A stretch of DNA of 64,000 nucleotides from Rotaria sp. Silwood1 (taxonomy: Eukaryota > Rotifera > Eurotatoria > Philodinida > Philodinidae). A program made the translations under genes and the position numbers. The stretch spans positions 62,001 through 126,000 of the forward strand of contig CAJNOP010000172.1 of NCBI GenBank assembly GCA_905250075.1. The letters run 5' to 3'. Shown in pieces: positions 12,436 to 22,022 of the stretch. How positions within the stretch are numbered: the first letter of the stretch is position 1; every line of letters starts with the position of its first letter. Under the pieces are notes generated by a model. It had not been told where the DNA came from. It worked only from the letters and a program-made list of their open reading frames with translations, and searched no databases.

Positions 12436-12810
12436 ATGTTCTCTGATTACTATTTCGTTCGACGTCAGCATTTGGATATGAACGAACTCTATTCAGCTTC
12501 GTCAGAAGGCCTGTACTACTATACGTTTGGCATTAATTGGCGGGCATACATTGCTTACATTGCCGGAATATTAATTAATGTTGTTGGTTTTGCTGGTGCA
12601 GTCGGTGCACATGTTCCATCGGCTGTGAAGAAAATGTATCAATTGAATTTTTTCTTAGGTATTATTATTAGTAGTGGTGTGTACTATGTACTTCATAAAC
12701 TATCACCTGTTAAAATTTACTTGAACAAAGAAGAAAAACTGCCCAACACTGAAGTTAAAACAGACAAACATGTCGAAGTGCTCGATCTAATGCAGATGAC
12801 AATGATGTGA
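12436..12810 (+). pseudogene. NCS1 nucleobase/allantoin permease, C-terminal fragment
   Basis: The 124-residue frame matches the last part of NCS1-family transporters (fungal uracil/allantoin permeases and their relatives): DYYFVRR at 4-10, LYSASSEGLYYYTFGINW at 18-35, a transmembrane segment AYIAYIAGILINVVGFAGAV at 37-56 and another at about 70-86. NCS1 proteins are near 500 residues with twelve helices, so about three quarters are missing. The fragment begins immediately after the poly-A tail of the preceding LINE, so its ATG is probably accidental and the break was caused or exposed by that insertion. A frame change near the end would give an acidic tail (NADDNDVKG) more typical of the family. 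A non-metazoan origin is likely but unproven. Confidence 0.7.
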
Positions 12811-15016
12811 AGGGACTAATGAAATGCGTTTTCTGTATCGAAAAAAATCATTTTAGGTAGAAGAAATAATTAATAAATTAAAAATGATTCTTCTAAATTT
12901 GAAGTTTCTAGACGAATTAAACTTCTGTCAGAAGATTCTGTGATTGTTTGTTTTACAATAATTCTTTAGTGTCCAAATATATAAAGGACTCACTAACTTT
13001 GATAGAGTCTAGAATAAAATCTCTTTCCTATAGTACAAGAATACCTTCCCTATCTTTCAGAAAAGAGTGAGCGAATCCCTCTGTTAATGAGCACCATGTT
13101 GTTATTTGTCAATCTCTATATTTTGATGGATGTTTTAATTGGAATGCATTACTAAATGATGTGGACAAACACTATTCATGTATAAACGTGAATAATAACG
13201 GACAAAACAGATAAAAATAATAATAGAATGAACAATATTATCTTTTCAAACAAGCGATAACTGTTTTTTAACACTGTTCGATATGTCTATTTTGTGTTTA
13301 TTAAAGAATGATACGATTAGGATCGAAGAATTCAAATTGTTCCCCGTTATATTCTTGCAACATCTGCGAGTAATTACGATATCTCATATATATTGACTTC
13401 ACACAGAAGAATTCTGCCAAAATCTAACAAAAATCTTAATTACACGTCAGCTTATATTGAAACATGTATTTTATCGCAATATTTAAACCCTTTTCGTTTG
13501 CTGACTTCTACGCAAAATTTAACTTAATAAATTGCTCTTTCTTGTTTGGACTAAACTCATCAATTCATGCTAACTGAAACGAATCGCTTTAAGTATCAAA
13601 AAGATAAATCAAATTAAATGATTGAATAATCGATTGAGATTATATAGTAGACATATACTATACTGATGCTTCCGTGATACATTATTTCGAATAGTTGATT
13701 ATGCGATATATACTAATCTGCACTCGTGTTGTCAGAGACTCCATGAAAATGCAGCCAAATTTATTAAATATTATTGTTTTTTAATATCCGTATAAAGGGC
13801 AAAATAAACGATATAGTTAGCGGGCGAAACTTTTGTCGTCGACTAAATGGTTTTAATTTTTTCAGAACCATCCAAATCATTGACTTTTTTTTGGTAAAAA
13901 TTCTGAAAATAACTACCCTATCGAACTTTTTGCAGTTTTTACTTTAAAGGTTACATCAAGTTCGAAAGCGATTTTATGCGTACTATTTTATTTTTATTTA
14001 GCATATAGAGACACAAGAAAAAATTAGATCTTATATTTAATAGTCTCATATCTGATAGATGTCTCTTAAATAGATTTGATGCTCAGTTACACTTTGTTTT
14101 TCTACATAAAAGTCCTTATTCGTGAAAGGTCTTAGCTAGAAGTATATTTATTTCTTTTTGTTGCAGATTTTCTGAGTAAACAATTCTAATCAAATGGTTC
14201 TTGAAACAATATTATAGAAAAAAATCAAGCAAACTTTTTCATCAATGTCATAATAAATATATCTTCTGACAGTATTTCTACTATTTTAGTCTGTGTAGGG
14301 TGTATTGTTGTCTTTTTAGAAGTGCAATTTGATTTCATTTTATTATTTCTCATATAAATAAACAAATACGTTTTAGTATAAAACAATAAGCCCGATCCTG
14401 TAAAAATAATTTCATATTTTAAAGAAAGATGAAATCATTTTTACATAATAATTAACAATCAGTTAATTTCTCCTTGTTTCTTCGTTCATTAACTTTATTT
14501 TTATGATATATTGAGAATTGATAAATATTATCGGACAGTATGACGTGTTATAGTGTGTAGAGAAATAACAAAGCAGTACTTGATCAACTTAAGGATCGAT
14601 AGGGTTGATTCCTTGTGAAGCAGTTATTATTTTATCTATTATGATGGATTATTTAATATATTCTATCTGTAAGGAAATCTTTTAATTAGGGATTTTGTCA
14701 TATAAAATAACTTTATCATCGAAATAATAATGAAATATACGAAAAAATCTGTATAGGCAACTATGTTAATTCGTATCAAAATATATTTATCAAGTTTTTC
14801 TTTAGTGAGATCAACAATAATAATCGAATTTATTTTGATTATTCCTATGAAAAAATAAGCTTGTACTACTACGGAAAAAAAAGTTTTCCTTTTCAATAAA
14901 TCGAAGGAGATGTATTGAAATATTCGACGGTAAGGATATTTATGGTTGACCTTGCATAGAAATAAATGTTTCGAGATCTTGCGTAAGACTTTTTCATGGA
15001 TACCATCTATAGATAG
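12811..15016. other. AT-rich region without a recognisable gene
   Basis: No protein-like frame beyond a 77-codon minus-strand frame (14663-14896) that is Ile/Lys/Phe-rich, as expected by chance at this base composition. I see nothing else. Confidence 0.5.
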
Positions 15017-15690
15017 TCACCGTAAGCGGTATTCCTATAGTAGGTGTTCCACCGGTAACATTATAGCTGGTGTTCGCTCTCATGAAAGGTGTTCCACTAT
15101 GTGATATTAATGAGTTGTTTACAAATCACGTGATCGTACCATTCTAGTTGATGTCCCTCTTGAGAATAATGTTCTATGTCTCCTAAATGTTCCATCTCTG
15201 TCACAAAGGATCAGGCTCGAGAAAAACTAGAGAAAAAACATACACCAAATGGGATTGTTTAGATTTATTAGAAAAAAAAACAATAGTATTTTTGTACGAG
15301 GATGTGGGTGTGGGTATGGATTTGAGTAAATATGGCTGAATATGAGTGCGGATCTTTTTCGACATCTGGACTCACATTCAGATCCGCACCTACACCTACC
15401 ATAGCCTTGTACTTCAACTTAAACGAAAGAACCATTGAACGATCAAAAAGTTAATCTACGGATCTATCTTTTTCTCATTTTCTGTCTTTTGATTTATCTA
15501 AATTAATATCTATTTAATTTCTTTGATTCATTGCTATATGGTTTAATCATGTCAAAAAAAGAGTAAAATGAGAAAAAACTTGATCACGTCGTATATGAGC
15601 TGCTGATTAATATCATATGATGGAACACTTTTCATGAGGGGGAACACTTGCTATAGGAATACGCAGTAAGCGATACAAGTTTATAACGAA
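15017..15690. mobile_element. Inverted-repeat element enclosing a telomere-like hairpin
   Basis: 15017-15135 and about 15580-15690 are inverted copies. Shared blocks are GTATTCCTATAG, then GTGTTCC, CTCATGAAA-GTGTTCCA, TGATATTAAT and ACGTGATC. The left end carries an extra internal duplication of the GGTGTTC block. The interior has no open frame but contains the telomere-like inverted repeat at 15299-15402, so either that hairpin inserted into this element or it is part of it. This fits a non-autonomous transposon of about 670 bp. Confidence 0.65.
15299..15402. repeat. Telomere-like inverted repeat (G arm then C arm)
   Basis: The left arm begins GATGTGGGTGTGGGTATGGA and ends with GAGTGCGGATCT. 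After a short loop the right arm runs AGATCCGCACCTACACC. The inner ten bases GTGCGGATCT and AGATCCGCAC pair perfectly. The G arm precedes the C arm. Confidence 0.7.
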
Positions 15691-16838
15691 AAGGTACTTT
15701 CATTTATATTTATATTTTTTGAAGTGTCATAGAAATGATATGAATAAATATTCAAAATTGTAAATATGATCATTTTTTTCTCTTGAATTATAAAATTAAA
15801 TGATAATTGAAACAGATCAAGTTTCTATTAGAAGCACTAAATTGAATATTTGATTTTGATTATTCATCGTGTATCATTATATTAACTTGTTTGTTAATGG
15901 ATACTCGCATAGCTTCTTATTCGATATGTTGGGGACGAATAGCATATCTTATTACAAATGATAAAATTTATGTTTGCATTTCTCCATTTTCATGATAAAT
16001 GCAAATATAAAAATTTTTCTCTTGTTTTCAATGCATATTGATGAACTTGAATATCCATGTATAAAATAATCATCAAGAAAGACAATAATTTCAAATTTGA
16101 AATTTTAGAAAATTATTTCATACAGTTAATCTGTTTTTCTTTTTCATTCATACAACTGCAGAAAGTTACTGGATGTTTAAATTGTTCATATTAATTTGAG
16201 AAAATCAAACGATTTTTGCTTCACATTAATAAAAAGATTTTGTATTTCATACAAAAATCATTTTTTTTAAAGCAACATTTCCTTCTATTTGATTAGTATG
16301 TGCCTCTTTGGTAAAGAAAAAACTTTGACTATTACGAATAAAACATCAAATATTTTGTTTGTTTCTTTTGCAGCTGCTGAAATAAAAATTCGGATAGTTT
16401 TATTTCGTATTTCTATTTGATAGTGAAGTATGTTTACTTACGAAAATGAGGTAAAGGAGACATTTTCGAGATATTTGCCAGTCTTACACGTGGCTGTATA
16501 CGTAGGAGCAAATATACACAAACTTATTTTATTTTCTATGAGGCTTTCTTCAGCACAGGTAACAAATAGTAGATCGTAAAAAAAATGTGTGTTAGTGGAG
16601 AGTCGAGTAAGGCCATGTTAGAAAAAAAAGTAACTCGAAGGTATGCAGAAAGAGAACGACAAAAAACGCATCAGCATTATGCAGGTAAATATTCAGAAGA
16701 ACAGAAAAAAGGCTAGTATGGCACACTATTTATTTGTGTGTATGTAAATACGTATTACACACGTTGATCTTTGTAAAGAAGAAAACGAAAAAAGCCTTGA
16801 ATAAGTGACAACAGCTATCATCATAATAAAAAGAAAAA
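15691..16838. other. Upstream region of the SDR gene
   Basis: AT-rich with many T runs and no supportable gene. The final 100 bases before the SDR start are purine-rich (AAGAAGAAAACGAAAAAAG-like), plausible as a 5' leader. I see no defined promoter element. Confidence 0.4.
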
Positions 16839-17594
16839 ATGGGAAAGCTTGACGGAAAAATTGCTCTCATCACGGGTGGTTCCAAGGGTATTGGTCTGGC
16901 CACTGCTCAACGATTCGTCGCTGAAGGTGCAGAGCATGTCTTTATTACTGGGCGAGGACAAGAAGCACTCGACGACGCTGTCAAAACAATCGGTACCAGA
17001 AATGTGACCGCAGTACAGGGTGATACGTCTAATATGGCTGATCTCGACAAGCTATACAGTGTAATTCAGAAAGAGAAGGGTCGTTTAGACATTCTCTTTG
17101 CCAACGCAGGTACCGGCAAGGTTGCAACATTGGGTTCCATCACCGAAAAACAATTTGATGATGAGTTTAACGTCAATGTGAAAGGAGTATTATTCACCGT
17201 TCAAAAAGCTTTGCCATTATTCGCAGACGGAGGATCGATCATTCTGAATACATCTGTCTGCACCGTCAAGGGATATCCAGGTATGAGCGTCTACAGTGCT
17301 GCAAAGGCGGCCGTTCGCTCTTTCGCTCGCTGTTGGACAGTTGATTTAAAGGAACGGAAGATTCGAGTGAATGCTCTGAGTCCAGGACCGATCGATACAC
17401 CTGGAGCAAAACGCTTCAGAAGCATTGGGTCAGACAACAATAAGTTGGTCGACAATATAATAGATGCTACGATAATGAAGCGCTTTGGCATGCCTGATGA
17501 AGTTGCGAAAGCTGTGGTTTTTCTTGCTTCGAACGACAGTAGTTATGTGACAGGCATCGAACTTTTTGTTGATGGAGGCACGGCACAAATCTGA
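16839..17594 (+). CDS. Short-chain dehydrogenase/reductase (classical SDR)
   Basis: Complete intronless 251-residue NAD(P)-dependent oxidoreductase. Visible family motifs in order: cofactor glycine motif TGGSKGIG at 12-19; D61-T63 after the fourth strand; NAG at 89-91; the helix-4 Asn in NVNVKG at 111-116; catalytic Ser139; Tyr152-x3-Lys156 (YSAAK); SPGPIDTPG at 181-189; and the C-terminal FVDGG at 243-247. The length is typical of bacterial FabG/glucose-dehydrogenase-like SDRs. An Arg (R39) after the second strand (TGR) suggests NADP(H) preference, an inference. It lacks introns while the metazoan-type genes in this window have many, and its GC content is above that of the flanks, so acquisition from bacteria or fungi is plausible. 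The substrate cannot be told. The start is at the first Met, preceded by AAAGAAAAA. Confidence 0.95.
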   Translation: MGKLDGKIALITGGSKGIGLATAQRFVAEGAEHVFITGRGQEALDDAVKTIGTRNVTAVQGDTSNMADLDKLYSVIQKEKGRLDILFANAGTGKVATLGSITEKQFDDEFNVNVKGVLFTVQKALPLFADGGSIILNTSVCTVKGYPGMSVYSAAKAAVRSFARCWTVDLKERKIRVNALSPGPIDTPGAKRFRSIGSDNNKLVDNIIDATIMKRFGMPDEVAKAVVFLASNDSSYVTGIELFVDGGTAQI

Positions 17595-18269
17595 AATTTT
17601 TTTTCGTATACTTAACTTGATAATAAAATATGGTCAAATTGAAACGAGAGTTGCCAATGGAGAACGGATGAATAGATCCAGAAAAATATCACTACCTCAA
17701 ATCCTGTGAATAATTTATCACGCTCTCCCTTAGTTACTTCATGAAGATTTTGGGTGTGGATTTGGATAGGAAAGAAACAAATGAGGAACCATACCCTACT
17801 TTTGTTCTCTATTTTCTTGTCAAATAGTCTTATAGCAATTACTATGTACATCAATACAAGTCACTATAAATCAATATTTCAATAGAGAGATTGAATTCAA
17901 TATTTTGTAAAAGCTTCCATGAATAGTTCTTACTAGATTTGGAAAAGTTAAAAGATTTTTTTTCGAAAACTCATGTAGAATTAAACAACAAATGTTACTT
18001 TTTTTTCATAGACTTTAATCAAATCTATAATCGTGAATATGCTGTTAGCTTCTACAATATGAATTTTTGCAGTTACTTCCAACAATATTTCAATTTCTGT
18101 TAGTTTAACAGATTGTTTTGTAAGATGAATTTATGCTCGTTTTTTCAATGCTCGATGCATTTAATGTACGTTTATTATTGTATCGATATATATCTACATA
18201 TCGTTCTTTTTGTAATTAAGTATTTGCTCAAGATCAATACGATCTTATTCTTCTGCTATCTAAAGCTTC
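17595..18269. other. 3' flank of the SDR gene
   Basis: AATAAAATA at about 17622 could serve as the poly-A signal. A single telomere-like arm (TTGGGTGTGGATTTGGATAGG, 17748-17768) lacks a clear partner. Otherwise nothing up to the gap. Confidence 0.4.
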
Positions 18270-18369
18270 NNNNNNNNNNNNNNNNNNNNNNNNNNNNNNN
18301 NNNNNNNNNNNNNNNNNNNNNNNNNNNNNNNNNNNNNNNNNNNNNNNNNNNNNNNNNNNNNNNNNNNNN
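18270..18369. other. Assembly gap (100 N)
   Basis: Exactly 100 unknown bases, the usual placeholder for a scaffold join of unknown size. Frames reading through it are artefacts. Confidence 0.99.
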
Positions 18370-18499
18370 GTTTTCAGGATGATTTTTGGTGTAAACAATA
18401 TCAATGGTATATTATGAATACTTATTTTAATAATATTTAGCATTTATTTATACGATACCTTATTTATCAAATAGATATAAATTAGAATTGAATATTAAA

Positions 18500-18907
18500 A
18501 GATTTCATAGTAAATTAAATAATAATTCGAATCTATTTAGCAAGATGACCTATCTAACATTAGATGATGCAATTATAATAGACAAATGTTGACTCATTAA
18601 TATTAATAACTTCAAAATTGAATCAATATCTAATTGATATTTAGGATTTGAAAATGATTATTAATTTATCTCATTTAAAATATTTAGATATGTTTATGTA
18701 TGAAATAATAATATCAACAAAAGAATTATTAGAAATATTAAAAAAATCACTGAAATTATCATGCATTACAATCAATCCAACAAATTTAAGATTATTATTC
18801 AATTATGATGAACTATGTAAATATTTGAACAAAATGATTACAAAATTACATATAGATAAATAATTTAGTCTGTGATTCAATAATATTAATGAATTCAAGA
18901 AATTTTG
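18500..18907 (+). pseudogene. F-box-like protein relic, C-terminal half
   Basis: A plus-strand frame with stops reads SKMTYLTLDDAIIIDK, then after stops LKYLDMF, STKELLEILKKSLKLSCITI, NLRLLFNYDELCKYLNKMIT and KLHIDK, a stop, then FNNINEFKKFCE. This pattern (S-x-ELL-x-LK-x2-P/L-KLS, then NYDELCKYLNKMI-KL) is one I associate with the large F-box-like protein family of bdelloid rotifers; the naming is from memory, not from a search. The N-terminal half would lie in the assembly gap. The frame breaks off exactly where the telomere-like inverted repeat starts at 18908, which looks like an insertion. Confidence 0.45.
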
Positions 18908-18953
18908 TGAGGGTGTGGATACACAGTTTACTCATATGGGCATCCCCACACAT
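18908..18953. repeat. Telomere-like inverted repeat in the F-box relic
   Basis: GAGGGTGTGGA, a loop of about 20 bases, then TCCCCACACA. G arm first. It follows directly on the last coherent codons of the F-box relic. Confidence 0.55.
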
Positions 18954-20585
18954 TCTTTCGTTCGTGTATTTTTTTTGACTAATTTTCGCTTTCCCTTTGA
19001 AACCATTTGAAGATGTACACTCTTTCTTCAGCTTCGTTTTATTTTTCTTTAGTGTTTGTTTTTGCATTGCAGTATATCTTGTCATTAATAGCAAAAAAAA
19101 AATCATAAAGGTAAACGAAAAAAAAGAACACGTGTGATTTCAGTTGCAACGCATCAGAGGATATAATATTCACCAAATAGCAACGATGTCAACGACGCAG
19201 TTTGGACTAGTAGACAGTAACTAAGTAAGATACGAACAATGTTTCTCTTGTGTTTTTTTTTCTAGTGATTGATGACCATGACTCGTATATAAATTGATAG
19301 TGGGTGACACAAACTACGAAAGTATAATTTGAATATTATTAATGAAGACGAAATTCAAAGAAAATTGACTGACATTGAAGAAAAAAGAATCATTTTTTTA
19401 TAATATGATGAAGGACATATTGCGCTATTCTCAGTGACAATTTGTCTTTAGTTTTCTTTTTCTTTTTCAATAACAAGTAATTATGTGTCATTCTGTATTG
19501 AGCATTTCTATTCGATCGATTCACAGCAGAAAACACTCAGATGCATTAATAGATAAGCGAAGTTTGACAAAATATTGTTACGTTTTGTTTGAGACAGTCG
19601 ACGCAGTAAATGTTTCTATGAGTCACTTTTAATATGCGTCAAAACAAATATTCGATTGATGTTCGTTTTAGAAGAAAAACGAGTAGATATCTTTCGAATA
19701 AATTTTGATCGAACCAGGATAGAGATAGCTGATGTATTTATCATTAAGGATGTTTCAAATCGTAAGGTATAGATTTTCAAGTTTTTAAGCGATAATTTCA
19801 AAAACGAATGTATTGCAAGACATGACCTACAGTCCATTTTTAATTATTGCATGTTCATCTAAAATACCAATTCAAGATCTACACTTATGCTATACTCAGA
19901 TCTTTAGCATCAACCATTCAAGAGTTTCAGGCATTTTATACGAACATTTAAATAGATATAGTAACTATTAGAAAGTTGATTGAAAATATTTCAAAACATC
20001 AATTAGAAAAATTTATTATATATAATTCGATGCATCTTCGTTTTCAGTATCCTCGATCTTGCTTCTATTACAATTTATACAAAAAATATCCTCTCATATT
20101 TTTGAAAACGAGTATTTATCCACTTTAAAACCGATATATATTTCACAGTTGTTTTTTTGATAACCTTAGTTATCCTTCGGTCTTTGAACTTTGACTCAAG
20201 CCTATTTTTTTCATAGAAATATCTAGAAATTTATAGATGAATCTAAGCAACTATATAAATAAGACAGACGATGATCAGTTGCTGCTTCTAAGAAATGTAT
20301 ACACTATGACTTAGAGAAATAAGCGCAAAATATTGATATTAATTTCAAAAAATATAAAAACGAAAATGAATTTTTTGGTTTGGGCAAAGATTAAGATGAA
20401 GCTCTTGTTTTCACCCGCCCATAACCCACATTCAAAACTTTAACTACACTTACGCCTAAACTCTAACCATGTAGATTATATTTTACAGATAGGCAAAAAT
20501 TATGGATACAAGTCTTTTTTCCTGTATAGGCTTAAAGAATTGATTTTTCATCGATCCATATTTTTATCTTTTAGATTTTCTTCCG
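18954..20585. other. Upstream region of the ADP-ribosylglycohydrolase
   Basis: No protein-like frame. 20405-20465 is a C-rich telomere-like arm (CACCCGCCCATAACCCACAT and later CTACACTTACGCC) with no G-rich partner. I see no defined promoter. Confidence 0.4.
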
Positions 20586-22022
20586 ATGGAAACCTTTAAG
20601 TTTCCTCTTCCTAAGGAAAAGCTACTTCCAGAACAAATTCTATGCAGATCACCATCAAATCAGTTACTGCACTCGACAATAATTGATAGATTCGAAGGTT
20701 CTCTGTTGGGTCTTGCTGTTGGTGATGCACTAGGTGCAAGTGTTGAATTTCGTCCACGACAATATCTTGTCGATCGCCCTGTGCAAGGCATGCAATCTGG
20801 AGGAACGTGGGGTCTTCAAGCTGGGCAATGGACAGATGATACTTCTATGGCATTGTGTCTTGCTTCGTCACTCATTAGTCGGAAAGGATTTGATCCATAT
20901 GATCAATTAGTACGCTACAAGTGGTGGTACAAGCATGGCTATTTATCTTCAATCGGACGCTGCTTTGATATTGGCAGAGCAACACATAAATCATTGGATG
21001 AGTTTTGTCGACGTCAGAATGAGCTTCAACGACGCTGGAGAATAAGTGAAGAAAAACTGGACAGCTATTCACATGAAGAGATACGTTCATCAGGTTTTGA
21101 CGTCAACTGTGGTCAACAAAATGCAAGTGGTAATGGTGCATTAATGCGTCTTGCGCCAGTACCGCTCTTTTTTCATCGAGAACCGGCAAAGGCCGTCGAA
21201 TTATCAGGAGAAAGTGCTCGTCTCACACATGGTGATCAAAGAGCAATCGATGCATGTCGTTACTATGCAGCTCTCATCGTTGCAGCCATACAAGGCAAGA
21301 CCAAGGAACAATTACTCGATCCTAACTTCTACGTAACACATCGAGATTGGTTTGGAAACAATGATCTTCATGAAGAAGTACTTGCTGTGGCAAGAGGTTC
21401 ATTCAGAAAAGAGGGATACGAAATGGGAATTCGAGGTAGCGGTCAAGTTATTAAATCACTTGAAGCAGCTTTATGGGCATTTTGGAGTGATGAGAAATCT
21501 TTTGTAAAAGGAGTACTAAAAGCAGTGAATCTTGGCGATGACACGGATACAACAGGAGCTATTTATGGACAACTAGCAGGTGCTCACTATGGTTCTAATG
21601 AAATTCCTCAAGAATGGAAGCAACAAATCTATGCAAAAAATTTAATTTCTTGCGTTGCTGAATGGCTACTAGTGTTAGAAGATCCGCGCTCTTTAACACA
21701 ACCATCATATGGACCAGTATTAGGATATGCACAGTCTTTAAAGCCGTTATCACAGCAAGAAGTATCAGGGAATCCGAACTTTTCAATACAGCCACGAAAG
21801 CAACCACTAACAACTAGGATGTCTCAAGCAACTGTAAGACAATACGATCAATACAATAATACTGGTCAAAACTTATCAAAAGTCTTGCCAAATTCAACTT
21901 CTTATCAGTCTGTTATACGTCCCTATGCGACTACAAAGAGCACGCCCCAGTATAATATGGATACTAAAAGACCTGCTTCTACTACTAATAAAACTGCTGG
22001 TATCATAAAAAACGTGCAATAG
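20586..22022 (+). CDS. ADP-ribosylglycohydrolase (ARH/DraG family)
   Basis: Complete intronless 478-residue protein of the ADP-ribosylglycohydrolase fold, whose members remove ADP-ribose from proteins or nucleic acids using a paired Mg2+ centre. Family motifs: RFEGSLLGLAVGDALGASVE at 35-54; the metal-binding WTDDTSM at 82-88; NGALMR at 183-188 followed by APVPLFF; SARLTHGD at 210-217; and the second metal site NLGDDTDTTGAIYGQLAGA at 315-333. All expected Asp and Thr ligands are present, so it should be active. Residues beyond about 375 form a Ser/Thr/Gln/Asn-rich tail of some 100 residues without family counterpart, probably disordered. ARH domains are usually 300-350 residues. It has no introns, so bacterial or fungal origin is possible. 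Start is the first Met after an in-frame stop region. Target unknown. Confidence 0.95.
   Translation: METFKFPLPKEKLLPEQILCRSPSNQLLHSTIIDRFEGSLLGLAVGDALGASVEFRPRQYLVDRPVQGMQSGGTWGLQAGQWTDDTSMALCLASSLISRKGFDPYDQLVRYKWWYKHGYLSSIGRCFDIGRATHKSLDEFCRRQNELQRRWRISEEKLDSYSHEEIRSSGFDVNCGQQNASGNGALMRLAPVPLFFHREPAKAVELSGESARLTHGDQRAIDACRYYAALIVAAIQGKTKEQLLDPNFYVTHRDWFGNNDLHEEVLAVARGSFRKEGYEMGIRGSGQVIKSLEAALWAFWSDEKSFVKGVLKAVNLGDDTDTTGAIYGQLAGAHYGSNEIPQEWKQQIYAKNLISCVAEWLLVLEDPRSLTQPSYGPVLGYAQSLKPLSQQEVSGNPNFSIQPRKQPLTTRMSQATVRQYDQYNNTGQNLSKVLPNSTSYQSVIRPYATTKSTPQYNMDTKRPASTTNKTAGIIKNVQ

Noticed and set aside
18113-18443. Frames reading through the N run
   Set aside because: Artefacts of the 100-N placeholder.
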